Shown one piece after another: positions 35,820 to 46,080 of a DNA stretch of 64,000 bases. The position numbers and the translations under genes were made by a program. The stretch's first letter is position 1, and every line of letters starts with the position of its first letter. The notes below the pieces were generated by a model. It was not told the origin of the DNA, searched no databases, and saw only the letters and a program-made list of their open reading frames with translations. The stretch is from Straminergon stramineum (Eukaryota > Streptophyta > Bryopsida > Hypnales > Calliergonaceae), in assembly GCA_963920665.1 (NCBI GenBank), contig OY987264.1, forward strand, positions 45,814,326 through 45,878,325, in the 5' to 3' direction.

Positions 35820-37604
35820 GGAGTCACTTCCACTATTGCCCGGGTCAATTCCAGATCCATTTCCGGATTCTATTTTAGTCAATTCCGGATTCCATTATGG
35901 ATTCTAGGTCAATTCCGGATCACTTCCAGATTAGACTTTGGTCCGGTTACAAACCACCTAGTTTGTCTTTTGAGCCTTAATGCAATGTTTAAGCTAAGCA
36001 ACTCCTAGTCTCGCTTAACTTAGTTAAACTATTGAAAAATTCAATACTAGAATAGTTCTATTTTGTACTAAATCAATGCATTCCGAGTTTATGCCGTGCA
36101 ACAGAAGCAGTAGACCTCAAAGATAGAGTAGTCTAGTAGATGGCTTTGATTCCCCAACAAAACGCAATTTGAATGCAGTGTGGGCCAATTTCTTCTATGC
36201 GGCAAACATACCATTTGCCGTAGCTCGAAATCCGACATTTAAAGAAGTAATGAAAACAATAGCCAAGTACTATGGGCCCTACACTCGACCATCGTATCAT
36301 GATTTACGCCATAAATTGCTTAACCAAGCGAAGACTGACATCAAGACAAAGCTTCATAGTCAGACCGAAGATAGCATTCGGAAGTTTGGAGCAACATTGT
36401 CTATTGATGGATGGAGCTCAGTTACCAATCGACCATTGATAAATGCCATGCTTGTATCTTTTGCAGGTGAGCAATTTCTGGGATCGGTGGATATAAGTGG
36501 AATCAAAAAGAATGCCCTTTTGTTGGCCTCTGTCTCGGAAAAGTTTATAGGACAAGTAGGCTTGACAAATGTTGTGCAAGTGACAACAGACAACGCTCCT
36601 ATAAATTCGGCAACATGGAATATGGTGTCGAATAAATATCCGAACATTTTCTTTCAAGGTTGTGTGGTGCACACCCTGAATTTGTTGCTTCAAGATTGGG
36701 GGAAGCAAGAATGGTTGAAGGACCTAGTGGAAAAGTCCCTAATTGTTGTAAAGTTCTTCAGATTGCGGCATATGCCGCTAGCTATATTTCAAAAGCACAA
36801 AATGAAGAATAGCTTATTGATGTCGGTGAAAACAAGATTTGCCTCAAATTTCTTCATGATTTCTCGTTTGTTGAAGGTCAAGACAGGATTGCAACAAAGT
36901 GTGGTGCATCCACAATGGGTAGAATATATCCTCAAGTTACAGGACACAAAGAACGCAAAATCTCGTATGGAGTCTCGGGAGGTGAAGAAGACAATTTTAG
37001 ATGAGCATTTTTTGGCCCGTGCCACTAATTTTTGAGAATTGATGGCTCCTGTGGTGTTTGGTCTATGTGATTTGGATGTGAAGACATCATGCATGGGCAA
37101 GGTGTTGCACAATATGAGGAATTTAGAGAAGCATGTCTTCTCTTTACGAAAAGAGCCCTTTGGTTTGTCCTTGGACTTAGCCATTCCTATCAAAAAGTCG
37201 TTTGGTAAGTGACGGGAAATGGTAGAGACTGATCTACATTATGCAAGAGCTCTTTTGAACCCTTACCTTCTTCACGATAAAGAAGTAGCTGACGATCAAG
37301 ATGCAACAGACGCATGCAAGCGCATTATCAAGAAAATATGTTGTGACGACGTGAAATTGTCAATTTTTTTGGTTTATCTAGTAAAACTAACCGGAAACTA
37401 GAAGATGGGTATCCAGATTTAGCTAAGGAACCATTGGAAGTTAAAATAAGAAAGGAAAATGAGATAGTGAGGTGATTTGCAGAATCCGGTCCTAGGGAGT
37501 AAACGGATAGGAACGGATGTCTGACCAGATAGGTGATGGACCGGATACCATATGGGAACCGGATCCGGAATAGGTCATGATGAGGTGGCAGGGAGTCCAA
37601 CGGC

Positions 37605-37613
37605 TATATAAGG
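37605..37613 (+). promoter_or_regulatory. TATA box of a family 1 element
   Basis: TATATAAGG follows the conserved GGGAGTCCAACGGC and lies 262 bp upstream of the ORF ATG. Equivalent boxes occur in the other copies: TATAAAAG at 45799; minus strand 8989-8996, 27639-27646, 52101-52107; and TATAGAAG (complement 48981-48988). Conservation across copies makes a real Pol II promoter likely. Confidence 0.65.
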
Positions 37614-37866
37614 CTTAGGTTGCCCAGATCAAACTCTTTTTCATTTTCGTCTTCCAGTGCTCTCTGTGCTCTGAGTTTGCAGTCTGCACCTCACTTAGCT
37701 TTTCGTGTTAGTCTTTTGTGTCAGTATTTGCTCCGAGAGTTGAAGTGTTTAGTGTTATCGTTTGGACTTTCGGTTGCGATCGGGGAGAGAAAGTGAGGAC
37801 AAGACGTGCGGCTAGGAGAGAGTGAGGTAGAATTGGAAAGGGTTCCGAGAGCGCTCGTCCGTGTCC

Positions 37867-39549
37867 ATGCCGCAACTTAGGAGAAGTAGAGGCGAACAAG
37901 CTAGTACATCCTCGGTGGTAGTAAAGCTCCGGAAGGTAATTCCGGTTGTTCCCTCCACTGAACCAGCCAAGTCCCAACTCATGGAGGATTTAAGTTCCAT
38001 GGGTTGTTTGGGGTTTGCTAAGAAACCCTAGGGCTTCAGGGAGGATTCAATAGTAAAGGAACTATTGGGCAAGCTATCCAATGAGTTTGATAACACTTTG
38101 AGAGTGGTTCCGCATCTCATGACAGAGGATGTTTTGAGAGTAGTCTATAGTTTCTAGTCAGGTGGGTTAGGAATGGCAAGTCGAAAAGATGAGTTCGTCC
38201 GCGGGCAGTTCCAAAGTGCAGTCAACCCGAAGGACGGATACGCGGCGGAGGACTGCATCGACGAGCGCCAACGCCAACTACTGCAATTCCTAGTTCCGGT
38301 CCTACATTCGAAAAAGCCAACGAGGGTGACGATCTCCCCCGCCAACACTATCTTCGGCGCTCTGAGAGGAGACTAGAGAATTGACTGGGCTCAGATCATT
38401 TCCGATCTGGTCACCCAGCTTGTAGGTAGAGTGGGAAAAAGTAGGGCCACTCCGGTGTGTCCCTACCTTATGCATCTCTACCATTCCCACCAACTCCTGA
38501 GTGTAGGTGAGGAGAAGGTGTGGAAGGCTTAGTAAGTTCTCCTTAGGTACAGAGAATCAAAAACGGATGAGGAGATGGAATCCGGTTCCGAGCCCGAGGA
38601 GAGCAGTGAGTCAGAGGAGGAGGAACCGGATTTCCTGCTAATGAAGCGACAGAAGACGACCTCTCCCAATAAGCGGGGGACGCCACCCGCTCGTGACACC
38701 TCAACCCCGGAAGAGAAACCGGAAGCTGAGAAGATAGTGTTAGAGGAATCGGATCCTGACGACCCATTCAACCCTCTCGTCAAGATCTTATGCGACGTAA
38801 GAGCGGATTGGGAAGTGAAGAAGAGGATCTTGCTCTCGATCGAGAAGTTGGTGGGAGTGACACTAGATAGAGAGCTACCAAAGAAGGTAGCCAGTTGCAT
38901 TTTTGATTTAGTAGAGTCCCGGAAACAAGAGGCGGAAATCCGGAGACTACAGGAGGAATTGGATCAGACAAAGGTAGAACTCCTTGTCCTGAAAGACAAC
39001 TTTGCAGCCGCTCGATCCATGGTGGAAGAGTCTCAGAAGATGGTGGAGCGGGTGAAGGCCACATTCAAGGAAACTAGAATCGCCGCAGCCAAGGCAAAGC
39101 TATTTGACGAGAAGGTGCATGAAGAGAAGAAGCCATCCGGTTCTCGGATGGTGAGGATTTTCACAAACTTTGCCGAGCAGGTAGAAGCGGCAATGAAGGA
39201 GGCACAAAAGGCAACGGACTGGATGGAGGAGAGTACCCGGATACTGTTGGGAACAACTTGTTCTCTCGGGATTCAACTCTTGGATATTTCTCTTCCGGAT
39301 TCATTCACGGACATAACGGTAGGAGAGGGGAAGGATGCGACCTCCAAGTCCAAGAGATCGGAGGTTAGGGCGACTCAGGCCAATACACTCGAAACCGCCA
39401 TCGACTTGGATTCAACCCCAAGATCCACAGAAGGTGAACTGGTTCCAAATCCGCAGGAGGGAGAGCGGAATTGGAACTTGAAGGAGATTTTCGAGCAGAT
39501 GGAGCCAGGAGCGGATAATGCCACCATTGGATCTCGGGTGGACACTTAG
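37867..39549 (+). pseudogene. Family 1 element protein (560 codons, several stops)
   Basis: ATG 37867 (MPQLRRSRGEQAS) to TAG 39547-39549 in one uninterrupted frame with five in-frame stops in the first 240 codons: at KP*GF where other copies have Trp, at SF*SGG, at GD*RID and a TAG-TAA pair. From 38575 it is open for 324 codons: acidic ESSESEEEEPD, basic patch KRQKTTSPNKRG, PFNPLVKILCDVRADWEVKKR, then a coiled coil from about residue 350 (QEAEIRRLQEELDQTKVEL) and the conserved end GSRVDT. There is no protease, RT, integrase or zinc-knuckle motif. Probably a Gag-like or other element-specific structural protein (inference). Confidence 0.65.
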
Positions 39550-40310
39550 CATGTAAATAGTAGGTAGGTTAGGAACGGATCCGGATCCTGTTCCGATCCG
39601 ATTAGGAATAGGTATGAAGCAAAAAATCCAGTCCAAGTCGCGGCAGAACTTTTGCAGGTATTTTCACCCACTTGTACTTTTTGACTTGTATTTAAGTCAG
39701 GCCCAAGAAGGGTACAGAGAGTCTTCTTTTTGCAAATTCCTTGTACCTTTGTATGCACTTATGTGTTGTGTGTATCTCCCAAGCTTGGCAGATTTGCATG
39801 ATGTGAAGTTAGTAAGGTGTAGGGCATATTTGTGATTTGATCTCTCCCTTTGGTGCGATAGTTTCCTATCCTTAGTGTACGTAAGCAGGTTGTAGGAATG
39901 TTGGGAGTGTACTTCAATGCCTCAGTAGATCTAGACTTGTGAGTTCCGGGTGAGATGGCCAATGTTAGGCTAGGCGGATAGGGAGGGTATCCTTAGTCGC
40001 GCTAGAACTCCTGGATGGGAAATCCGGTTGAGTGTCCGATCTTTTGAAAGGTCTCACCACCTTAGTTGGTAAATGGAACAACTCTAGTTAATGTTGGAAC
40101 GGACGAGTACACTTGTAACCACCTAGCTTCGCATGGGTAGGAGTTCGCATCAAGGTCGTTGCAATAAGAACAGATCGTACAAGGGATCTCTGTGTGACTT
40201 GCAGAACAAATTTCTATTTGGGCTGTTGTGAAGGATCAAACTGGATTCGAGTTAGCTTAAGAAAGGAAGAAGTAGATCAAGTGGTCCTTCGGCCACTATA
40301 TCCACGAAAA

Positions 40311-40330
40311 GAGTGGTGGGCCTACCACTC
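40311..40330. repeat. Conserved 20-bp near-palindrome in the 3' part of family 1
   Basis: GAGTGGTGGGCCTACCACTC. It pairs with itself except at one symmetric pair. It is found at the same place in every family 1 copy: 6269-6288, 24940-24959, 43446-43465, 48508-48527 and 49414-49433. It sits inside a block also shared with family 2. Possible RNA hairpin; role unknown. Confidence 0.7.
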
Positions 40331-42394
40331 ACAAAATCAAGTGGCAACCCCTCTAATGATCCAGTAGAGGCAAAATTAAACCGGAATAGGAGACAGGAGA
40401 TATATAGGCAACCCAGAACGGAATTGTCCAAGAGTAGTACCAGGACCAAAAGTGGTAAAAGTCCTGGAAAAGGGGTAATTGTGGTAATCAGGCAGTTCTA
40501 GGATCGGGACGGAAGTAATCCAGTCCAGGATCATCTGGTGGTTGGTTGTTTCCGGTTATAGATCTAGGACCGGAAAGGAAGATTTAGAGGATAGAAAGGC
40601 TTACTCGCTTAATTAAAGTAAATACTTCACAAAATCTCGTGGGTTCGATCTCTAGAATCACTTAGTTATGTTCTAGAGTGATTTTTGTGAGCATAACAGG
40701 GAATTTACTTGCTCTATGCTGCGACATATGTCAACTGGGAACTTATCCCGACGTAGTGAAGGAGTTTGTAGCATTTCGACACTGAGATCCTCCGTTCCAC
40801 GACATGTTGGATTCAGCTGAGCAAAAATTGTCGGCACATGCTTGGTGGGATTTTTGGGGTGCATGTGGCAAGCTTATTGCTCCAATAACAAAGAGGATTT
40901 TGGCCCAACCGGTGTCATCATCTTCATGTGAACGAAATTGGAGTAGCTATTCTTTTGTTCACAACAAATCCTGGAACAAGTTGAAGCTAGAGAGAGCAAC
41001 TGATTTGGTGTATGTATACACCAAGTCCAAAGTCATAGCTGCATCGAAGGAGAAGGATGAAAAGAAGTGGTACCATGACAACGTGGAGTCCGAAGATTCG
41101 GAAGGGCCTATCTCAGAAGACGAAGATGATGAATCTATATCTGATGATAGAGATGCTGTGAATCATGATATGCACAGTTCTGATGAAGAAATGTTTGAGA
41201 CTCCTAATCAAAACAATGAAGACTCCGAAGTAAAGGATGGAGACATGTATGAGTTTCGATCAGATGAAGACAATTGCGGGTTTGATGATGATGTACCTTC
41301 GACAGCTAGATTTGTGGATGGAACTGGATTCATGAGTAGCAAAAATCTTCTACCAAACATGGAGGATACATATGTAGAGATAAGGGCGACCAATAGGACA
41401 ACGGTTGTAAATGATGGGAGTCTTGAAAAAGATGAAGTGATTCCCATTTTCAATGCTCCATCCACAATAATGGCGGTAGGAAAAAATGACGAACATGAAG
41501 ATAAAGGAGGATGTGAGGTGAATGTTAAAATGAACGTGTGCAATGCAATTGGTGCGTCAATAGTGATATCCGCAAGCAAGAAATGTGGAGAAGCAAATAT
41601 TAGAAATGCCAAACCACACAAAGTACAAGACAATATTGAAGCACATTGGATGGAGTCAAGCAGCCCAATTTTTGTCAACAATGGTGTTGGCAAAATGCAC
41701 CTCATGGAAGATTCTCCCAAACCACCACGTAGCACTCCTTCACGTATACTATTTAAAACGGATGCCACGACATTGGATGGTTCAAGGAAATCATGGCTTG
41801 GAAAAAGACATTTGTCTTCTACGAAAGAGATGGGTCCTGGAGGCAATTCAAGTCCAACCATTTTATCATGTACCAATGATGATAATAAGGATGAGACATT
41901 GGCTTCAATGTTTGTTCAACATCGAGGCCATCCACCACACCATTCCTTAAAATCATTAGGCCAAACATCGTAGTCTTTGAATGCAATGCAGTTAATTATT
42001 CAAGGAGCGCCAAAAGCAGAAATATCAAAGGTTGAAGACTCCATCAAAGCTTGTAAAAAAAGAATAATGAACCTTTGCTACCTCTCCAAGTAAGAGACTG
42101 AATGTGGGTAGTACCCCACTTGATACTTATCAGGTTTCTTCAAAGAGGAAAATGAAAACAATCCCTAGCCTTAAGGAAGGCATTAGTAAGTCTATATTAA
42201 GAGCCAAAATGGAGAAGAAGACTGGTAGATCAATGAGATCATTGACATCTACACAAGTACAAGAAGGAGTGAAAATTGTGCAATCTTCATCAAACGACAT
42301 GGTAGAGACATCCAGCGATGAAGACGATAGATGGGGAACTAGATGTGATAGTAGCAGGGCTAAGGTGAAAGGAGATAGTGATTATAAGCCTTAG

Positions 42395-42986
42395 AGATTC
42401 AAGGGATGTAGGCTTAGGTATTTAGGTGCTTATGCTACATCGAGCATGTAATGGCAATTGATTGTTTGAAGCTTCCATTGTAGTTGGAGTTTGCTTATTG
42501 ATGTTGAAAATATGATTACATTTTTTGAATTGCAAAACTAAGAAGAAGTCCCCTCAAAATTGATTGTGTTCCTCTTTCTTTGTATGAAGCATGATACATT
42601 GTAAGATACATATATAATGCAACAATTTGGACTTCATGATTGTTATAGAATCATAGATTTGGTAATTTTCAAGGTGAAGAGAATTTTGAATTTTTTTTTT
42701 AATCCTTTCCCTTAATAATTCATAATTGCAATTATAGTGTACAATTTCTTTGGTTGAGTACACTACAAAGGATAGTCCATAACTCCATATGTTAATGTAA
42801 AAAGCATTCAAGGAATCAAGGTTTACTTGAAGCTTTGTATTAAAAAACTAGCCACTAGTCGTCCGCTTGACCACATTTACCCAAGGTAACTTTGCGGATG
42901 GTGTTTTTTACCCACCAAAGACACAACGTCCGCGGAGTCTAGATGGCCAATTTTTGGACGCGATTTTGCCTGGGACGCTCACTTTC
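42395..42986. other. 3' flank of the transposase within the hAT element
   Basis: AT-rich, no gene. From 42855 it becomes GC-rich with GTCGTCCGCTTG, TTTGCGGATGG and CGTCCGCGGAG, a subterminal-type motif cluster before the terminus. Confidence 0.5.
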
Positions 42987-42996
42987 GTCAACCCTG
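42987..42996 (+). repeat. hAT terminal repeat (GTCAACCCTG)
   Basis: Identical to 3168-3177 and to the complement of 13128-13137. This links the transposase locus to the kinase-carrying elements. The following 8 bp, ATTAAAGT, would be the target duplication if the left end were present. Confidence 0.6.
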
Positions 42997-43861
42997 ATTA
43001 AAGTTCTACCAACAGTAGAGTTTGAATCTATCAAAACCTCCTAAGTCTTATGTCGTAGCACGGAGCAAGTAAATTCCCTGTTATACTCACAAAAATCACT
43101 TTAGAGCATAACTAAATGACTCTAAAGATCGAACCCACGAGATTCTGTGAAGTATTTACTTTAATTAAGCGAGTAAGCCTTTTCCACTCTTAAACCTTTC
43201 CTTGCGGTCCTAGATCTAAAACCGGAAACAACCAACCACTAGATAAGCTTGGACCGGATTACTTCCGTCCTAATCCCCTAAATCTCCGGTTGGCTCAATT
43301 TAAGCCATTCCCAGGACCGCACCACTTCCGGTCCTCGAACCTCTCTAGACCAATCCGTTCAGGATTGTCCTTATGTCTCCTCACTCCTATTCTGGTTTAG
43401 TTTTGCCTTTATTGGACCATCAGAGGGGGCGCCACTTGATTTTGTGAGTGGTAGGTCCACCACTCCTTCCGTGGATTATAGTGGTTGAAGGTCCACTGCC
43501 TTATCTCCTCCTCTCCTAAGCTAACTCGGATCCGATTTCATCCCTCACAACAACTCGAATAGCAATCCGGTTTGCAAGGCACACATAAATCCCCCATACG
43601 ATCCGTTCTTACTACAACAACCTTGATGCCAGATCCTGCCCATGCGAAGCTAGGTGGTTACAAGTATACTCATCCGTTCTAGCATTTACTAGAGCTATTC
43701 CATTTACCAGCAAAGGTAGTGAGACCTCTTAGAAAATGGGACACTCAATTGGGTTTCCTACCTAGGAATTCTAGCGCGACTAAGGATACCCTCCCTTTCC
43801 GCCTAGCCTAACAACGGCTTTCTCACCCGGAACTCAAAAACCCTAGATCTGCTAAGGCATT

Positions 43862-45330
43862 GTAGTCCACTCCCCTGCTATTACATCCGGGAACAAATCT
43901 GGGAGAGAAATATCCAAGAGTCGAATATTGTGAGAACAAGTTGCTCCCGACAGTATCTGGGTACTCTCCTCCATCCGATCCGCTGCCTTCCGCGCCTCCT
44001 TCATTGCCGCTTCAACCTGCTCAGCAATGTCTATGAGAATCCTAACCATCCGGACACCGGATGGCTTCTTCTCGTCATGCACCTTCTCATCAAACACCTT
44101 CACTTTGGCAACAACCATTATGGTCTCACCAAATGTGGCCTTCACCCGCTCCACCATCTTCTGAGACTCTTCCGCCATGGATCGAGCGGCTGCAAAATTA
44201 TCCTTGAGTACAAGGAGTTCTGTCTTCATCCGATCCACTTCCTCCTATAGTCTCCGGATCTTCATCTCCTCTTTCCGGGACTCAACCAAATCGGAAATGC
44301 AGCTAGCTACCTTCTCTGGTAGCTCTCTCTTTGGTGGCGCTCCCACCAACTTCCCAATCGCGAGCAGGATCCTCCTCTTCACCTCCCAATCCAATCTCAC
44401 ATCACATAGGATCTTAACGAGAGGGTTGAATGGATCTTTGAGATCCGACTCCTCCGACACGGTCTTGTCAACCTTCGGTTTCTCTTTCGAGGCCGAGGTA
44501 TCACAAGTAGGTGGCATCCCCCGCTTGTTGGGAGAGGTTGTCTTCTGTCACTAAATGAGCGGCATATCCAGTTCCTCCTCCTCTGACTCGCTGTTCTCCT
44601 TGGGTTGGGAACCGGATTCGACCTTATCATCCGTTTCCGATTCTCCGTACCGTAGGAGAACTTCCTAAGCCTTCCACACCTTCTCCTCTCCAGCGCTCAA
44701 GAGTTGGTGGGAATGGTAGAGCTGCATAAGGTAGGGACACACCAGAGTGGCCCTACTTTTTCCCACTCTACCTACAAGCTGGGTTACCAGATCAGAAATG
44801 ATCCGAGCCTAGTCGACTCTCCGGTCTCCTCTCAGGGCGCCGAAGATAGTATTGGCGAGGGAGATCGTCACCCTCATCGGCTTTTCCGGATGTAGGATTG
44901 GAACTAGGAATTGCAGCAATCGGCGGTGCCGCTCGTCAACATAGTCCTCAACGGCGTATCCGTCCTTCGGGTTGATTGCACCCTGGAATTTTCCACGGAC
45001 GAATTCATCCTTTCGACTTGCCATTCCTAGCCCTCCTGACCGGAAACTATAAATGGATCTCCAAACGTCCTCTGTCTAGAGATGTGGAACTACTCTCAAA
45101 GTGTTATCAAATTCATTGGACAACTTGCCCAAGAGTTCTCTCACTATTGACTCATCCTTAAAGCCCCAAGGTTTCTCTACAAACCCCAGACAACCCATGG
45201 AACTTAAATCTTCCATGAGTTGGGACTTAGCTGGTTCAGAAGAGGGAATAACCGGAATTACCTTCCGGAGCTTCACCTCCACTGAGGACGTACTAGCCTG
45301 TCCGCCTCTACTTCTCCTAAGCTGCGGCAT
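43862..45330 (-). pseudogene. Family 1 element protein, 3' end deleted
   Basis: ATG 45330 (MPQLRRSRGGQAS) through the N-terminal domain (KSQLMEDLSSMGCLGFVEKP, MASRKDEFVRGKFQGAINPK, ISLANTIFGALRGDRRVD), acidic/basic linker and coiled coil (MDRMKTELLVLKDN), to about 43862. There the sequence jumps from PDVIAGE to the 3' non-coding part, removing the C-terminal ~75 codons. Several stops and frame changes. Confidence 0.6.
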
Positions 45331-45798
45331 GGATATAGACGAGCGCTCTTGAAACCCCTTTCCGATTCTACCTCACTCTCTCCTAGCCACACGTCCCGTT
45401 CCTTATTTTCTCTCTCTAATCTCAACTGGAAATCCAAACTATAACACTTAAACACCACAACCCTCGCAGTAGACACTGACACAAGAACTGACACGGAAAA
45501 CTAAGTGTCAGACGCAAACAACAAGCTCAGAACAAGTGTCACAACGTGCAGTTTTAGATTTTTTTGGTTTACCAAGTCAAGCTAACCGGAAAATACATAT
45601 AGGTATCCGAAATTAGCTAAGGAACCATCTAGATCTGAATAAGAAGTGGAAAATGAGATAGTGAAAAGATTTTCTCAATCCAAATCCCAAGAAGTGGGCG
45701 GGTAGGAACGGATATCTGACCGAATAGGGATGGACCGGATACCTTAGACGAACCGGATCCGGAATGAGTCAGGATGAGGTGGCAGGGAGTCCAACGGC

Positions 45799-45806
45799 TA
45801 TAAAAG
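45799..45806 (+). promoter_or_regulatory. TATA box of a family 1 element
   Basis: TATAAAAG after GGAGTCCAACGGC, 282 bp before the ATG at 46081, in the same place as in the other copies. Confidence 0.6.
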
Positions 45807-46080
45807 AACTGGAGCTACCTAGGTCAAACTCTTTCTCATTCTCGTTTGCCCAGCGCTGTCTGTGCTCTATGTTTGCCTCTGTGCCTGTCGATTAGTTTTC
45901 CGTGATAGCCTTTTGTGTGAGACCTATGCGATTAGTGTCTGTTGCAAGACTTGTGGTCCTTGAGCGTTCGAGCTTTAATTACCGGTTGAAATCGGGGAGC
46001 GAAAGTGAGAACGAGACGTGTGGCTAGGAAAGATAGCGAGGGAGTATCAGAAAGGGTCCCAAGCGCACCAATCCGTGTCC

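Larger units (their letters stand above)
31985..36103 (-). mobile_element. Family 2 element, outer copy, left-truncated and split by a younger copy
   Basis: 31985-32946 parallels 33140-34130 of the nested copy (same TTTTACC.TCAGAGGGTCC and CCACACC.CTCCTAAT landmarks). The remainder, 35820-36103, ends ..GTGCAACA, homologous to the right end at 56505. The first ~180 bp of the left end are missing, replaced by GTCCGC-rich DNA. The copy lies directly against the hAT transposase locus, whose N-terminal coding part is missing, so one deletion may have taken both. Confidence 0.7.
37342..40726 (+). mobile_element. Family 1 element copy (3,385 bp) inside the hAT transposase, duplication TATGT
   Basis: Begins TGTGACGACGTGAAATTG, ends ..CTCTATGCTGCGACA. 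TATGT at 37337-37341 is repeated at 40727-40731. Order on the ORF strand: ~260 bp with AT-rich start, TATA box at 37605, ~250-bp leader, ORF 37867-39549, then ~1.2 kb with the conserved palindrome at 40311-40330. Confidence 0.9.
36121..42394 (+). pseudogene. hAT-family transposase, interrupted
   Basis: The reading enters near 36127 without its N-terminal BED-finger region. Core: SIDGWSSVTNRPLINAML (first catalytic-Asp region), VTTDNAPINSATW with GCVVHTLNLLLQD (DUF659-like core with the conserved Cys/His), then WWDFWGACG and SSSCERNWSSYSFVHNK..ATDLVYVY (dimerisation domain holding the catalytic Glu). TGA stops lie at 37033, 37210 and 40783. A family 1 unit (37342-40726) splits it, and excising it with one TATGT rejoins the frame (KKIC/QLGTYPDVV). 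Beyond the dimerisation domain is an unusual acidic extension of over 300 residues to 41973, followed in another frame by 42104-42394 (ETSSDEDDRWGTR). Inactive. Confidence 0.85.
36104..42996 (+). mobile_element. hAT transposon, 5'-truncated, split by a family 1 unit
   Basis: It contains a hAT transposase reading on the plus strand and ends with GTCAACCCTG at 42987-42996. That is the same terminus as the kinase-like elements, preceded by GGACG and by GTCCGCGGAG / GCGGATGG motifs. The left end with its zinc-finger coding part is absent. It is a candidate source of the transposase that moved the gene-carrying elements of this window. Confidence 0.7.

Noticed and set aside
37342..40726. Helitron
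   Set aside because: Helitrons insert between A and T without duplication and start TC/end CTRR; these units have 5-bp duplications and TG..CA ends.
41208..41876. 222-codon minus-strand ORF
   Set aside because: Antisense to the acidic C-terminal extension of the hAT transposase; the plus-strand frame is supported by continuity with the transposase.
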